A model generated the notes under the pieces. That model had not been told where the DNA came from and searched no databases. It was given only the letters and a program-made list of their open reading frames with translations. Both the position numbers and the translations under genes were made by a program. Below, one piece after another: positions 18,851 to 26,124 of a DNA stretch of 64,000 nucleotides. Origin of the DNA: Enterococcus sp. 4G2_DIV0659 (GTDB lineage: Bacteria; Bacillota; Bacilli; Lactobacillales; Enterococcaceae); the NCBI RefSeq assembly GCF_002140715.2, contig NZ_NGLE02000001.1:2694001-2758000 (forward strand). The letters run 5' to 3'. Within the stretch, counting starts at the first letter, position 1, and each line of letters starts with the position of its first letter.

Positions 18851-19539
18851 ACTCTACCCTCAAATTTATAGCCTTGACCCCAAACTGTCGCAATTTCCCA
18901 ATTCGGATGATTTACTTCATCTAGTTTTGCTCTTAGTCGTTTGATATGGGTATCCACTGTTCTGGCGTCGCCATAATAATCAAAGCCCCACAAACTATCC
19001 AACAAATTATCTCTGGAAAATACTTTTTCTCGATTGGATAAAAGTAACCAAAGCAATTCTAATTCTCGTTTGGTTAATCCAATTTCTTGATTTTCAATCG
19101 TGATTTTCTTTTCTTCTAAGTAAACAATCAAATTATCATAAATAAGCTGATCCATCGTATGCTGATTCTCTTCAGTGCGCTCAATTCGTCTCAAAATTGC
19201 TCTGATACGTGCCATAACTTCATTGGGTGAAAAAGGTTTAACAATATAATCATCAGCGCCAATATCTAGTCCCATGATTCGATGATAGTCTTCGCCCTTA
19301 GCAGTAATCATAATAATTGGGACATTTGAAGTTTCTCGAATTTTCTTGCAAACTCCAAATCCGTCAATCTTTGGTAGCATTACATCTAATAAGATGACCT
19401 CAATTGGATGCGTGAAGAATAATTCTAAGGCTGCTTGTCCATCGGTTGCGACGATCGGTGAATATCCTTCTTTGAGTGCATATTCTTTTAGGACTTCAGT
19501 AATTTGCCTATGATCGTCAACAATCAAAAGGTTTTTCAT
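18847..19539 (-). CDS. OmpR/PhoB-type response regulator
   Basis: The 230-residue protein has a receiver domain with the acidic pair near the N-terminus (IVDDH), phospho-acceptor Asp in VILLDVMLPKIDGFG and the switch Thr/Lys pair (ITAKG; VKPF), followed by a winged-helix DNA-binding domain ending in TVWGQGYKFE. ATG 19539 is chosen: AGGAGG lies 7 nt upstream, whereas it is only 1 nt from the alternative ATG at 19545. It is transcribed with the downstream kinase and divergently from a small secreted protein that is its likeliest target. Confidence 0.92.
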   Translation of the reverse strand: MKNLLIVDDHRQITEVLKEYALKEGYSPIVATDGQAALELFFTHPIEVILLDVMLPKIDGFGVCKKIRETSNVPIIMITAKGEDYHRIMGLDIGADDYIVKPFSPNEVMARIRAILRRIERTEENQHTMDQLIYDNLIVYLEEKKITIENQEIGLTKRELELLWLLLSNREKVFSRDNLLDSLWGFDYYGDARTVDTHIKRLRAKLDEVNHPNWEIATVWGQGYKFEGRV

Positions 19540-19604
19540 GTTCATTCCTCCTTATGTCATCTCTTATTATAATCAACAATTAGAGGAATAGGGAAATTAT
19601 TTTC

Positions 19605-19621
19605 GACACATATTTGACACA
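19605..19621 (+). promoter_or_regulatory. Candidate response-regulator direct repeat
   Basis: GACACA occurs twice 11 bp apart (19605-19610 and 19616-19621), each preceded by TT and 1 nt. One-turn direct repeats are the usual OmpR-family site. It lies between the divergent regulator gene and the small secreted protein gene. Confidence 0.35.
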
Positions 19622-19662
19622 ATTAGCTCCTAAAATGAAAAGTAAGAATAGGAGGGAAATAA

Positions 19663-20016
19663 ATGAGTAAAAAAATTATTTATGGGTTAATCATTACACT
19701 AGTGACAGGAACAATGGGTTTCGCTTCAATCGGTGAAGCAGTAGACGATACACGAAGCAATAGGACGGATACTTATAAAACAGAACGTAGAAACCAAAAG
19801 CAGCGTGAATGGTCAGATAAAGAAATGGATAATTATTTAGAAGAAAAAGTAAAAAAAGGTGAGTTAACAAGAGAACAAGTCCAAGAAATGCAAAAGCAGC
19901 GAGAAGAATCAAGTGATATGTATAGAAATGAAGATAGGGAACAATATGGTATGCATCGAAACAAAAATAATCGTAACCATCACAGTAGAATGCGCTATTC
20001 TTGTTGGGATAATTGA
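19663..20016 (+). CDS. Small secreted charged protein, divergent from the two-component system
   Basis: The 117-residue protein has a signal peptide (MSKKIIYGLIITLVTGTMGFASIGEA, cleavage about residue 26). The mature part is about 90 residues, very rich in Arg, Lys, Glu and Gln, with a helical segment (EMDNYLEEKVKKGELTREQVQEMQKQ) and a His/Asn/Met-rich end finishing in Cys-Trp. The mid segment resembles short secreted proteins with Lys/Glu-rich helices found next to sensor kinases. Its function is unknown; the divergent kinase may sense the same stress or metal. AGGAGG ribosome site present. Confidence 0.7.
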   Translation: MSKKIIYGLIITLVTGTMGFASIGEAVDDTRSNRTDTYKTERRNQKQREWSDKEMDNYLEEKVKKGELTREQVQEMQKQREESSDMYRNEDREQYGMHRNKNNRNHHSRMRYSCWDN

Positions 20017-20028
20017 AGCGGAATATGA

Positions 20029-20068
20029 TTAAAAAAAATGCTCCCTCATCTGGAGAGATGGAGGGAAC
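20029..20068 (-). terminator. Minus-strand terminator hairpin
   Basis: TCCCTCATCT-GGAG-AGATGGAGGGA forms a 10-bp stem with one bulge. The flanking run of A on the plus strand (20031-20038) makes a T tract only for minus-strand transcripts, so it would stop read-through from the NlpC/P60 gene. Confidence 0.6.
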
Positions 20069-20264
20069 ACAAATCAAATTACACACAACCATAAAATACC
20101 ATACTTTTCTCGAATTCTCAATTATTTAGACTTTTAATGAAAAAAATGAGAAATTTTTTAGTTGAAGAACAGCTAATGTTAAATAATTTCTTGTTTTTGT
20201 CAAAAAATAAGTCATTTTTTTCATAAAAATGAGTAATGAGAAGAATACTGTTCATCAATAATTT

Positions 20265-20306
20265 AAGAGCGGAACAAAACGGATTTTTTGTTTTGTTCCG
20301 CTCTTT
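20265..20306. terminator. Bidirectional dyad hairpin after the NlpC/P60 gene
   Basis: AAGAGCGGAACAAAAC and GTTTTGTTCCGCTCTT make a perfect 16-bp stem with a 9-nt T-rich loop in a convergent intergenic region of 397 bases. It is followed by a shared block (20307-20400) resembling those at 17228 and 38657. Confidence 0.8.
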
Positions 20307-20413
20307 GAATTTGAATAAACGACGAGAAAAAGTAACTACTACGCTCCGCTTTGATTAAATCTAATTCGGAAATATGCTAAACGCTTTTGCCTTGGGTTCA
20401 TTTTTTATAAGAG

Positions 20414-21265
20414 TTACAGTACCCGTAGAGCAAAGTCTGGTGTATATGACGCAACAGTTGCAATTTGAACAACATCACCAGGAACAGGAGCATGAATATA
20501 CGCGCCATCTCCAGTTGAAATACCTACATGGTAGGTACTGCCGTGAGACCCCCAAAACACTAAATCTCCGGCTTTAGCTTCAGCAACAGAAATAACTGTT
20601 CCAGCATTTTCTTGATTAACAGTTGTACGACCAACTGGATGACCAATAGAAGCGAAAGCCATTTGAACTAATCCAGAACAATCAAAAGCGTCTGGACCTG
20701 CGGCACCGTAAACATAAGGTTTTCCTAATTGATTTTTGGCTGCTGCGACAACAGCAGAGCGAGTATCTTGTTGCTTACTTTGCTCTTCTTTTTGTCTTTT
20801 TGCAAGTTCGATTTTTTCTGATAGTTGATTTTCTTGTTGTGTTAAATCATTTTGTTGGTTAGTAAGTGTCTCGGTTTCTTTTGATAGAGAGAGTTGTTGT
20901 TGTTTTAAGTTATTTAAACGTTCTTTTTTCTGATCCATAGGACGAAGTATTTTAAGTCCTGAATTTTTTGATGTATTAGTTTTAGACTGTTCAATTAATT
21001 TGGTAAGTGGATCTAGAGAATCATTTTTTTCTGATTGATCTACCACAGCGTTGCTTTTTGTTTTTAAGTCAGCTAATTTACGTGTTGTATCGTTCTTTCT
21101 TTGAGAGAGTTGTTGTTTAGTTTCTTTTAATTGAGCTAATTTTTGTGTAGATTCAGCAATAACTTTGTCTTGGGCTGTTGTTTCAGACGCTAATGCGGTA
21201 TTTCCTATTGAGAGACTAGTGCAAAGAGTTATTAACAATGTAGCGATAAATGTATTTTTTTTCAA
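20414..21265 (-). CDS. Secreted NlpC/P60 peptidoglycan hydrolase with coiled coil
   Basis: The 283-residue secreted enzyme has a signal peptide ending in ALA (about residue 26), a Gln/Lys/Leu-rich coiled coil (about 30-165) and a C-terminal NlpC/P60 domain with catalytic Cys in DCSGLV, His in TYHVGI and a third polar residue in YIHAP. It is organised like enterococcal SagA/P54 and lactobacillar P60 hydrolases, which cut stem peptides and take part in cell separation. It is monocistronic, with a long AT-rich upstream region. Confidence 0.9.
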   Translation of the reverse strand: MKKNTFIATLLITLCTSLSIGNTALASETTAQDKVIAESTQKLAQLKETKQQLSQRKNDTTRKLADLKTKSNAVVDQSEKNDSLDPLTKLIEQSKTNTSKNSGLKILRPMDQKKERLNNLKQQQLSLSKETETLTNQQNDLTQQENQLSEKIELAKRQKEEQSKQQDTRSAVVAAAKNQLGKPYVYGAAGPDAFDCSGLVQMAFASIGHPVGRTTVNQENAGTVISVAEAKAGDLVFWGSHGSTYHVGISTGDGAYIHAPVPGDVVQIATVASYTPDFALRVL

Positions 21266-21583
21266 AAAAACACTCCTTAAAAAGTTTGAATTTATTTTTG
21301 TATATTGTCACTAAGTGTGGTCTATTTTTAGAACCAATTAGTATTAAAACATAGCTTGCTTAATTAGTATGTAAAACGTGGGTTAAATGTTTATTTCTGT
21401 CGTTACAAAAGAGAATCTTTTATTTCAAGTAGCTGCTTAATTGTCATGTAATCGTTTTTATATTTCAATAAATTTTGTTATTTTATTTAGTCGACATGGA
21501 ATTGTCATTTACACTAGAGACGGCATTTCCTTTAGTTTCTATTTATTCACTATCTTTTTTGGTGTATTTGTTTTAAAATAGTC
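21266..21583. other. AT-rich intergenic region between divergent NlpC/P60 and TetR genes
   Basis: About 320 bases without a supported gene. It must hold the promoter of the hydrolase (minus strand) and of the TetR gene (a weak -10 TAAAAT at 21574-21579). I see no RNA element or further strong dyad besides the one at 21584. Confidence 0.5.
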
Positions 21584-21603
21584 CTTAGTTAGTACTGAGT
21601 AAG
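21584..21603 (+). promoter_or_regulatory. Imperfect palindrome at the TetR-gene promoter
   Basis: CTTAGTTAGT|ACTGAGTAAG is a 20-bp dyad with 8 of 10 paired positions, centred on AGTACT, between the -10 and the ribosome site of the TetR gene. It is a plausible operator, but differs from the ATCA-N2-TGAT sites after the gene. Confidence 0.4.
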
Positions 21604-21634
21604 TGAAAATAGTAGAAATTTTGGAGGTGATACA

Positions 21635-22216
21635 ATGAGAAAGGAAACAGTGTTCGAAGTGACACATCATTCGATTTTAGAAACGGCGAAAGAGCTTTTT
21701 TTAGAAAAAGGTTATAAGAACACGTCGACTCGAGATATTGCGAAAGCAGCAAGAATCACTCAACCAGCATTGTATTATCATTTTTCAAATAAGGAAATTT
21801 TATTTGTTGAAATCAATAAACAAATTGGCAGTCAACTAAAAAGTGAAATAGAGCAAATTGTAAAAAGATCTATTTCTCTGGAGGAACAATTAGTGGAATG
21901 TACTCATGCGCTGTTAAACGTTTACCATAGAGATATTTTTTCATTCATCCACCAAAGCGCAGCTGAAATGGAACCAGAAAATAAACAGCAATTGTTTTAC
22001 ATATTAAATGATTATTATTTAATACCCTTGCAATCTATTTTTGAATCCAGCCAAAGTACATTACGTGCTAAAGTCCCATCTCAAAAGGCGGCGCAATTTT
22101 ATCTTATGAGTTTATCATTATTATTTTCAACTGTTCATCAACTTTCTACGGAAAAAGAGCGCTCAGAACAGATTACTGAATTAGTAGAGATGGTTTTACA
22201 TGGGGTTATTAAGTAA
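21635..22216 (+). CDS. TetR-family transcriptional regulator
   Basis: The 193-residue protein has the N-terminal TetR helix-turn-helix (TSTRDIAKAARITQPALYYHFSNKEILF, about residues 29-56) and an all-helical C-terminal ligand domain. Immediately downstream, three copies of the same dyad surround the promoter of an FtsX-type ABC transporter, so it very likely represses that transporter and releases it when a toxic compound binds. The inducing ligand is unknown. It has the strong ribosome site GGAGGTGA. Confidence 0.9.
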   Translation: MRKETVFEVTHHSILETAKELFLEKGYKNTSTRDIAKAARITQPALYYHFSNKEILFVEINKQIGSQLKSEIEQIVKRSISLEEQLVECTHALLNVYHRDIFSFIHQSAAEMEPENKQQLFYILNDYYLIPLQSIFESSQSTLRAKVPSQKAAQFYLMSLSLLFSTVHQLSTEKERSEQITELVEMVLHGVIK

Positions 22217-22226
22217 GAATTAAACA

Positions 22227-22250
22227 TTTTTTATCACTTGATAGAAAAAA
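22227..22250 (+). promoter_or_regulatory. TetR operator O1
   Basis: TTATCA-CT-TGATAG within T-rich and A-rich flanks. It ends 1 nt before the -35 box (TTGTTT, 22252-22257) of the transporter promoter. Confidence 0.65.
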
Positions 22251-22251
22251 G

Positions 22252-22280
22252 TTGTTTAATTCTTTTTTTCATGGTAATAT
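22252..22280 (+). promoter_or_regulatory. Promoter of the TetR-linked ABC transporter
   Basis: TTGTTT (22252-22257) and TAATAT (22275-22280) with 17-nt spacing. Operators O1 and O2 abut it on both sides. Confidence 0.6.
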
Positions 22281-22301
22281 TTTTATCAAGCGATAAAAAT
22301 A
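22278..22301 (+). promoter_or_regulatory. TetR operator O2
   Basis: TTTTATCA-AG-CGATAAAA, directly after the -10 element, so bound repressor would cover the transcription start. Confidence 0.7.
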
Positions 22302-22315
22302 TATTTTTTTTGGTA

Positions 22316-22339
22316 TTTTTTTATCACATGATAAAAAAG
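22316..22339 (+). promoter_or_regulatory. TetR operator O3
   Basis: TTTTATCA-CA-TGATAAAA, a perfect dyad just before the ribosome site of the permease gene. Centres of O1, O2 and O3 are 52 and 38 bp apart. Confidence 0.7.
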
Positions 22340-22350
22340 AGGTGGAAGTA

Positions 22351-23442
22351 ATGTTTTTAGGATTAGAAGAGATGAAATACTCAAAATTAAGATACTCACT
22401 AGTTGTAGGAGTGATCGTGCTAGTGGCCTATGTTGCTTTTATGTTATCAGGTCTGGCAAATGGTTTAGCGCAGGGAGTACGCAAAGGCGTAGATAATTGG
22501 CAGGCAACGAGCATTATCTTGTCAGATGATGCAAATAAGAGCTTAAATGCGTCTAGTTTAGTAATGGATGATGTAAATCATGTAGAGGCAAAAAAGAAAG
22601 AACCACTAGGTCAATATGCGGGAGCTTTGAACAAAACAGGTAAAAATAAAGAATCCGACAAGATAAATATCTCTTTATTTGGTGTTACTCAAACAAGTTC
22701 AATTAAACCAAAATTAACTCAAGGTCGTTACTTTGATAAATTAGGGGAAATTGTGATTCCTGAAAACCTTGAAGAACAAGGGATTAAACTTGGTGATACT
22801 GTAAAAATTGGTAAATTAGACAAAGAATTAAAAGTCGTTGGAATCACTGAAAAAAATACATTTAGTATTGTTCCCTTGATTTATACATCACTGGATCAGT
22901 GGCGAGAGCTAAAGTTTGGTAAGGTCATTGAAAGGGGAGAAGCACCGATCAATGGGATTGTTGTTAAAGAAACTGCAACAAACAAGATCAAATTAAATAA
23001 AAGTGATGATGACTTAGCGAAATACGCGATGGAAGACTTTATAGAAAAATTACCAGGATATAGTGAGCAAAATCTAACGTTAAATGCGATGATTTATTTC
23101 CTTTTTGTGATTACGGCTGCCATTATCGGGATTTTCATTTATGTTATGACCTTGCAAAAAATCAGTTTGTTTGGTGTGATGAAAGCTCAAGGGGTATCAA
23201 ACGGTTATATCGTGAAATCGATTATTGCTCAAACCTTTATTTTAGGTGTAGTAGGCGTGGCGATTGGAGTAATCTTGACCTTGTTGACGAATATGATTTT
23301 ACCAACGACGATGCCCTTTCAATTGGACTCTGCTAAATTAATGATTTATAGTGCGGTGCTTATTATCGTTGCGGTACTTGGTGGGGTTTTCTCTATTCGT
23401 ACAGTTACTCATGTTGATCCAATGAAAGCGATAGGAGGGTAA
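22351..23442 (+). CDS. FtsX-like ABC transporter permease
   Basis: The 363-residue membrane protein has an N-terminal helix (about residues 16-36), an extracellular domain of about 210 residues, then three helices in the FtsX/MacB arrangement (MIYFLFVITAAIIGIFIYVM and following) and the ending VDPMKAIGG. ATG 22351 is chosen over in-frame GTG 22342 on the position of AGAGGTGG. The ATPase gene starts 3 nt after its stop. Together they form a type VII ABC system that exports or mechanically responds to a peptide, lipid or drug; the substrate is unknown. Confidence 0.9.
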   Translation: MFLGLEEMKYSKLRYSLVVGVIVLVAYVAFMLSGLANGLAQGVRKGVDNWQATSIILSDDANKSLNASSLVMDDVNHVEAKKKEPLGQYAGALNKTGKNKESDKINISLFGVTQTSSIKPKLTQGRYFDKLGEIVIPENLEEQGIKLGDTVKIGKLDKELKVVGITEKNTFSIVPLIYTSLDQWRELKFGKVIERGEAPINGIVVKETATNKIKLNKSDDDLAKYAMEDFIEKLPGYSEQNLTLNAMIYFLFVITAAIIGIFIYVMTLQKISLFGVMKAQGVSNGYIVKSIIAQTFILGVVGVAIGVILTLLTNMILPTTMPFQLDSAKLMIYSAVLIIVAVLGGVFSIRTVTHVDPMKAIGG

Positions 23443-23445
23443 AAA

Positions 23446-24120
23446 ATGAATAATATTCTTATAATGAATGATATACGCAAAACCTTTGGTAAAGGGCATG
23501 CACAAGTAGAAGCGTTGAAAGGAATCAACTTAACAGTTAAAGCTGGAGAGTTTGTCAGCATTATTGGGCCATCTGGTTCTGGCAAAAGTACTTTTCTGAC
23601 GATTGCAGGTGGGCTTCAAACACCAACGACGGGAAAAATAATGATTAATGGGAAAGACTTTACCCATTTAAATGAAAAAAAGCGTTCAAAATTACGTTTT
23701 GAAGAACTTGGTTTTATTTTACAGGCGTCCAACCTAATCCCTTTTTTAACAGTTGAAAAACAATTTACACTTGTAGATAAAATTGAAAAGAAAAAAAGTG
23801 ACACGCAACGAATAACTGAATTGTTAGCTTCGTTAGATATTGCTGATTTGATGCATAAATATCCTAGAGATTTATCTGGTGGTGAACGCCAACGAGTGGC
23901 AATTGCACGAGCATTATTTAACGAACCAAGTTTGATTTTAGCAGATGAGCCTACTGCTAGTTTAGATACGGAACACGCATATGAAGTTGTTAAAATTTTA
24001 GCGAAAGAAGCACATGAGAAACAAAAAGCGACGATTATGGTCACACATGATCCAAGGATGATTGAATGGAGTGATAGTGTCTATCGTATGGAAGATGGCG
24101 AGCTGCTTTTAGAAAAGTAA
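23446..24120 (+). CDS. ABC transporter ATP-binding protein, LolD/MacB type
   Basis: The 224-residue cassette has Walker A (GPSGSGKST, about residue 39), signature (LSGGERQR), Walker B (LILADEP) and the H-loop (MVTHDPR). The [15 protein letters not shown] and DEPTASLD pattern is typical of FtsE/LolD/MacB-type ATPases that pair with FtsX-like permeases. It sits 3 nt after the permease gene in a TetR-controlled operon and is followed by a strong terminator. Confidence 0.93.
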   Translation: MNNILIMNDIRKTFGKGHAQVEALKGINLTVKAGEFVSIIGPSGSGKSTFLTIAGGLQTPTTGKIMINGKDFTHLNEKKRSKLRFEELGFILQASNLIPFLTVEKQFTLVDKIEKKKSDTQRITELLASLDIADLMHKYPRDLSGGERQRVAIARALFNEPSLILADEPTASLDTEHAYEVVKILAKEAHEKQKATIMVTHDPRMIEWSDSVYRMEDGELLLEK

Positions 24121-24195
24121 TAAATATGAAAATTGAGTGAATTTGAGCTAAATTATAGAATAAAGGTCGTTTCTTTTCTCATTTCATTTAAATAT

Positions 24196-24246
24196 AGAGT
24201 GTGGATCAAAACAAATCGTTTGTTTTGTTCTGCACTCTCTTTTTAA
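24196..24246 (+). terminator. Terminator of the TetR-linked transporter operon
   Basis: AGAGTG..TCAAAACAAA pairs with TTTGTTTTG..CACTCT across a TCG loop (about 20 bp with small mismatches), followed by CTTTTT. Same AACAAAAC-type stem as other hairpins in the window. Confidence 0.85.
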
Positions 24247-24399
24247 ATTTAAGTTTTATAAAGATCAATTTTAGGTTATGATAATAGTGGAGAGAAGTAA
24301 ACAAGGGAAGTCGATAATTTGTTTATAATTATCAAGAAATTGCTTGGAAGTTAGATGACACATTTTAAAAGTTAAAGGTATAGAGAGTGAGGTAGCAAA

Positions 24400-24690
24400 A
24401 TGGATAATCGAGTAGAAGTAATGACGTTTTCTCAATTAAAAAAAATTGTGGAAGAATTAGAAGCTAGTGAAGCAGTAAATGATAATACAAAAGTGTTTAT
24501 TGATACTGGATGGGATAGTGTTCAAGAGGTTGAACCGAATGCATTTCATATAGAAGAAGTCGTAGAATTTAAAGTGCAAGATGAGCTGACTAAAGATTTT
24601 TATGTTGGTTTTTCGTTAAAAGAAAAAGCGGAACGAATGGATGCGCAAGGTCCAATTGAAACGGCCGTTATTATTAGAAATTTATATTAG
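24400..24690 (+). CDS. Small conserved protein of unknown function
   Basis: The 96-residue acidic protein (many Glu, Asp and Val) has no signal peptide, membrane segment or motif I recognise. A pattern of DxxTKVFIDTGWDSVQEVEP and alternating strands suggests a small alpha/beta fold. It has a GTGAGG ribosome site, is monocistronic, and is followed by a hairpin of about 16 bp that separates it from the TPR gene. Regular codon use supports it being real. Confidence 0.6.
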   Translation: MDNRVEVMTFSQLKKIVEELEASEAVNDNTKVFIDTGWDSVQEVEPNAFHIEEVVEFKVQDELTKDFYVGFSLKEKAERMDAQGPIETAVIIRNLY

Positions 24691-24743
24691 AAAGTTATTG
24701 ATTTCTGTTAAGTCAGAGTAATTCCTTTTTGACGTACACACAC

Positions 24744-24786
24744 TATTTCCTTTTTTTAGATTATTTACTATCTAAAAAAGGAAATA
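24744..24786. terminator. Long dyad hairpin between two unknown genes
   Basis: TATTTCC..TTTAGA pairs with TCTAAAAAAGGAAATA in a stem of about 16 bp with a 10-nt loop. It is AT-rich with no strong T tract; it could terminate or stabilise RNA ends. Confidence 0.55.
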
Positions 24787-24810
24787 AACATTAGAAAGGT
24801 GGTGTTTCTT

Positions 24811-25779
24811 TTGACAAATAAAATTCCATTTCCAAAAAACTATGAACGGTTTATTGAACTGGGACAAGAATCAGTAAAGCAAGAAAATTTGAATGAAGCA
24901 GTTGCTTATTTTGAACAGGCATATGCAATTAAACAAGATTTTCCACTGAATCTAGTGCTTTCAAATATGTATTTAGATATTGGTGCAAATGAACAAGCGC
25001 TATCATTAGCTTCGGAAATGAAGGAGCAATACCTTGCTTATTTAGATTATTTAGAGCTTTACATACAAATTTTAATTAAAAATCATAAATTTATTCATGC
25101 ACACAGTATTATCAATGAACGTATTTTAATGGAACAAAGCGGAGAAATGAAAAAACTGATTTGTTTGAAGAAAAAAATCCGTCATGTAGAATTAATGTAT
25201 CAGCAATTTGAAGTTAGTAAAATCAAAGAATTGAAAGAAGAATTACATTATTTAAATGAACATACCTACTATGATCAGCTGGCTATAGCTAAAAAAGCTG
25301 GGCAATTGCCTCAAGAGGAATTCATTGAAATCAGCAAACCGATTTTATTGGATGAGCAGGTGCATAATTTAGTTCGATCGTGGGTATTAGAAGAGCTTGC
25401 TCGTTTGCATGTAAAAGAAGAAATTGCATTTTTGTGGAGAGATAATCAAAAATATTCAGTCATTCCAGCAGTTGTTGGACCGCCTTTAGATAGTGCTGCT
25501 TATCAAAGAATTTTATTGTTTTTAGAAAAAGAATTGATTAATGACGATCCGATTTTGTTAGTTGATATTATGGAGGAGATTAGATTACATTTTGCGTTGC
25601 TCTACCCACGAGCAGATGAGATAATTGAAGATCCTAGATTATGGGCTGTTAGTTATATCATTTCTTATAATCAGTCTATTGCACAAAAATTTCAACTAGA
25701 CGACGAGCGCTTAGCCATCGAAAAGATTCAAAAAATACAGAGTAAATTACGTATTGAGTTGGAAATGCTGGCGTTGTGA
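24811..25779 (+). CDS. TPR-repeat protein of unknown function
   Basis: The 322-residue soluble protein begins with tetratricopeptide-like repeats (residues about 8-75: ERFIELGQESVKQENLNEAV, then AVAYFEQAYAIK and LVLSNMYLDIGANEQALSLA) and continues as an all-helical domain. TTG 24811 is chosen because AAAGGTGG lies about 8 nt upstream; the in-frame GTGs at 24799 and 24802 overlap that site. TPR proteins are protein-interaction scaffolds; no enzymatic motif is visible. It is followed by a terminator. Confidence 0.75.
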   Translation: MTNKIPFPKNYERFIELGQESVKQENLNEAVAYFEQAYAIKQDFPLNLVLSNMYLDIGANEQALSLASEMKEQYLAYLDYLELYIQILIKNHKFIHAHSIINERILMEQSGEMKKLICLKKKIRHVELMYQQFEVSKIKELKEELHYLNEHTYYDQLAIAKKAGQLPQEEFIEISKPILLDEQVHNLVRSWVLEELARLHVKEEIAFLWRDNQKYSVIPAVVGPPLDSAAYQRILLFLEKELINDDPILLVDIMEEIRLHFALLYPRADEIIEDPRLWAVSYIISYNQSIAQKFQLDDERLAIEKIQKIQSKLRIELEMLAL

Positions 25780-25785
25780 ATATGT

Positions 25786-25831
25786 AAAAAAGAGTATTGG
25801 GCTTTATCAGCGCAATACTTTTTTTGTTTTT
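25786..25831 (+). terminator. Terminator of the TPR gene
   Basis: AAAAAGAGTATTG pairs with CAATACTTTTTTT across a 13-nt loop; the right arm runs into the T tract. The remaining 250 bases to the next gene hold a promoter, a palindrome and an unsupported 27-codon frame (25966-26048). Confidence 0.8.
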
Positions 25832-26082
25832 TAATTTATAGGAATTTTTGTTTTTTTGAAAAATGAGTTATCTATCGGGCTATTTAATAGTGGAATACAG
25901 CCAACAGAAGCTATAGAAATATTATACTACCATAGTCGTAATTCCAACAGATGTGGTATTTATCATGTTATCTAGATACTTGTTTTTTTATACAGTCATC
26001 GCTTATGTGATGGCTTTTTATGTTGGGAGATTTATGACTGAATCATGAAAGTTTTTATGGCCTGTTGTACTTTATACTAATG

Positions 26083-26098
26083 TTGTAAGATCTTACAA
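26083..26098 (+). promoter_or_regulatory. Perfect palindrome at the lysin promoter
   Basis: TTGTAAGATCTTACAA is a 16-bp perfect dyad beginning 5 nt after a TATACT -10 (26073-26078) and 12 nt before the ribosome site. A loop-less palindrome suggests a protein operator rather than an RNA hairpin. Confidence 0.55.
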
Positions 26099-26124
26099 AA
26101 ACAAATGTTAGGAGGTAATAGCAA

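Noticed and set aside
25966..26048. 27-codon frame with a hydrophobic stretch before the lysin (possible holin or toxin)
   Set aside because: There is no ribosome-binding site and the frame is too short to judge; the sequence matches no holin or Fst-type toxin I know.
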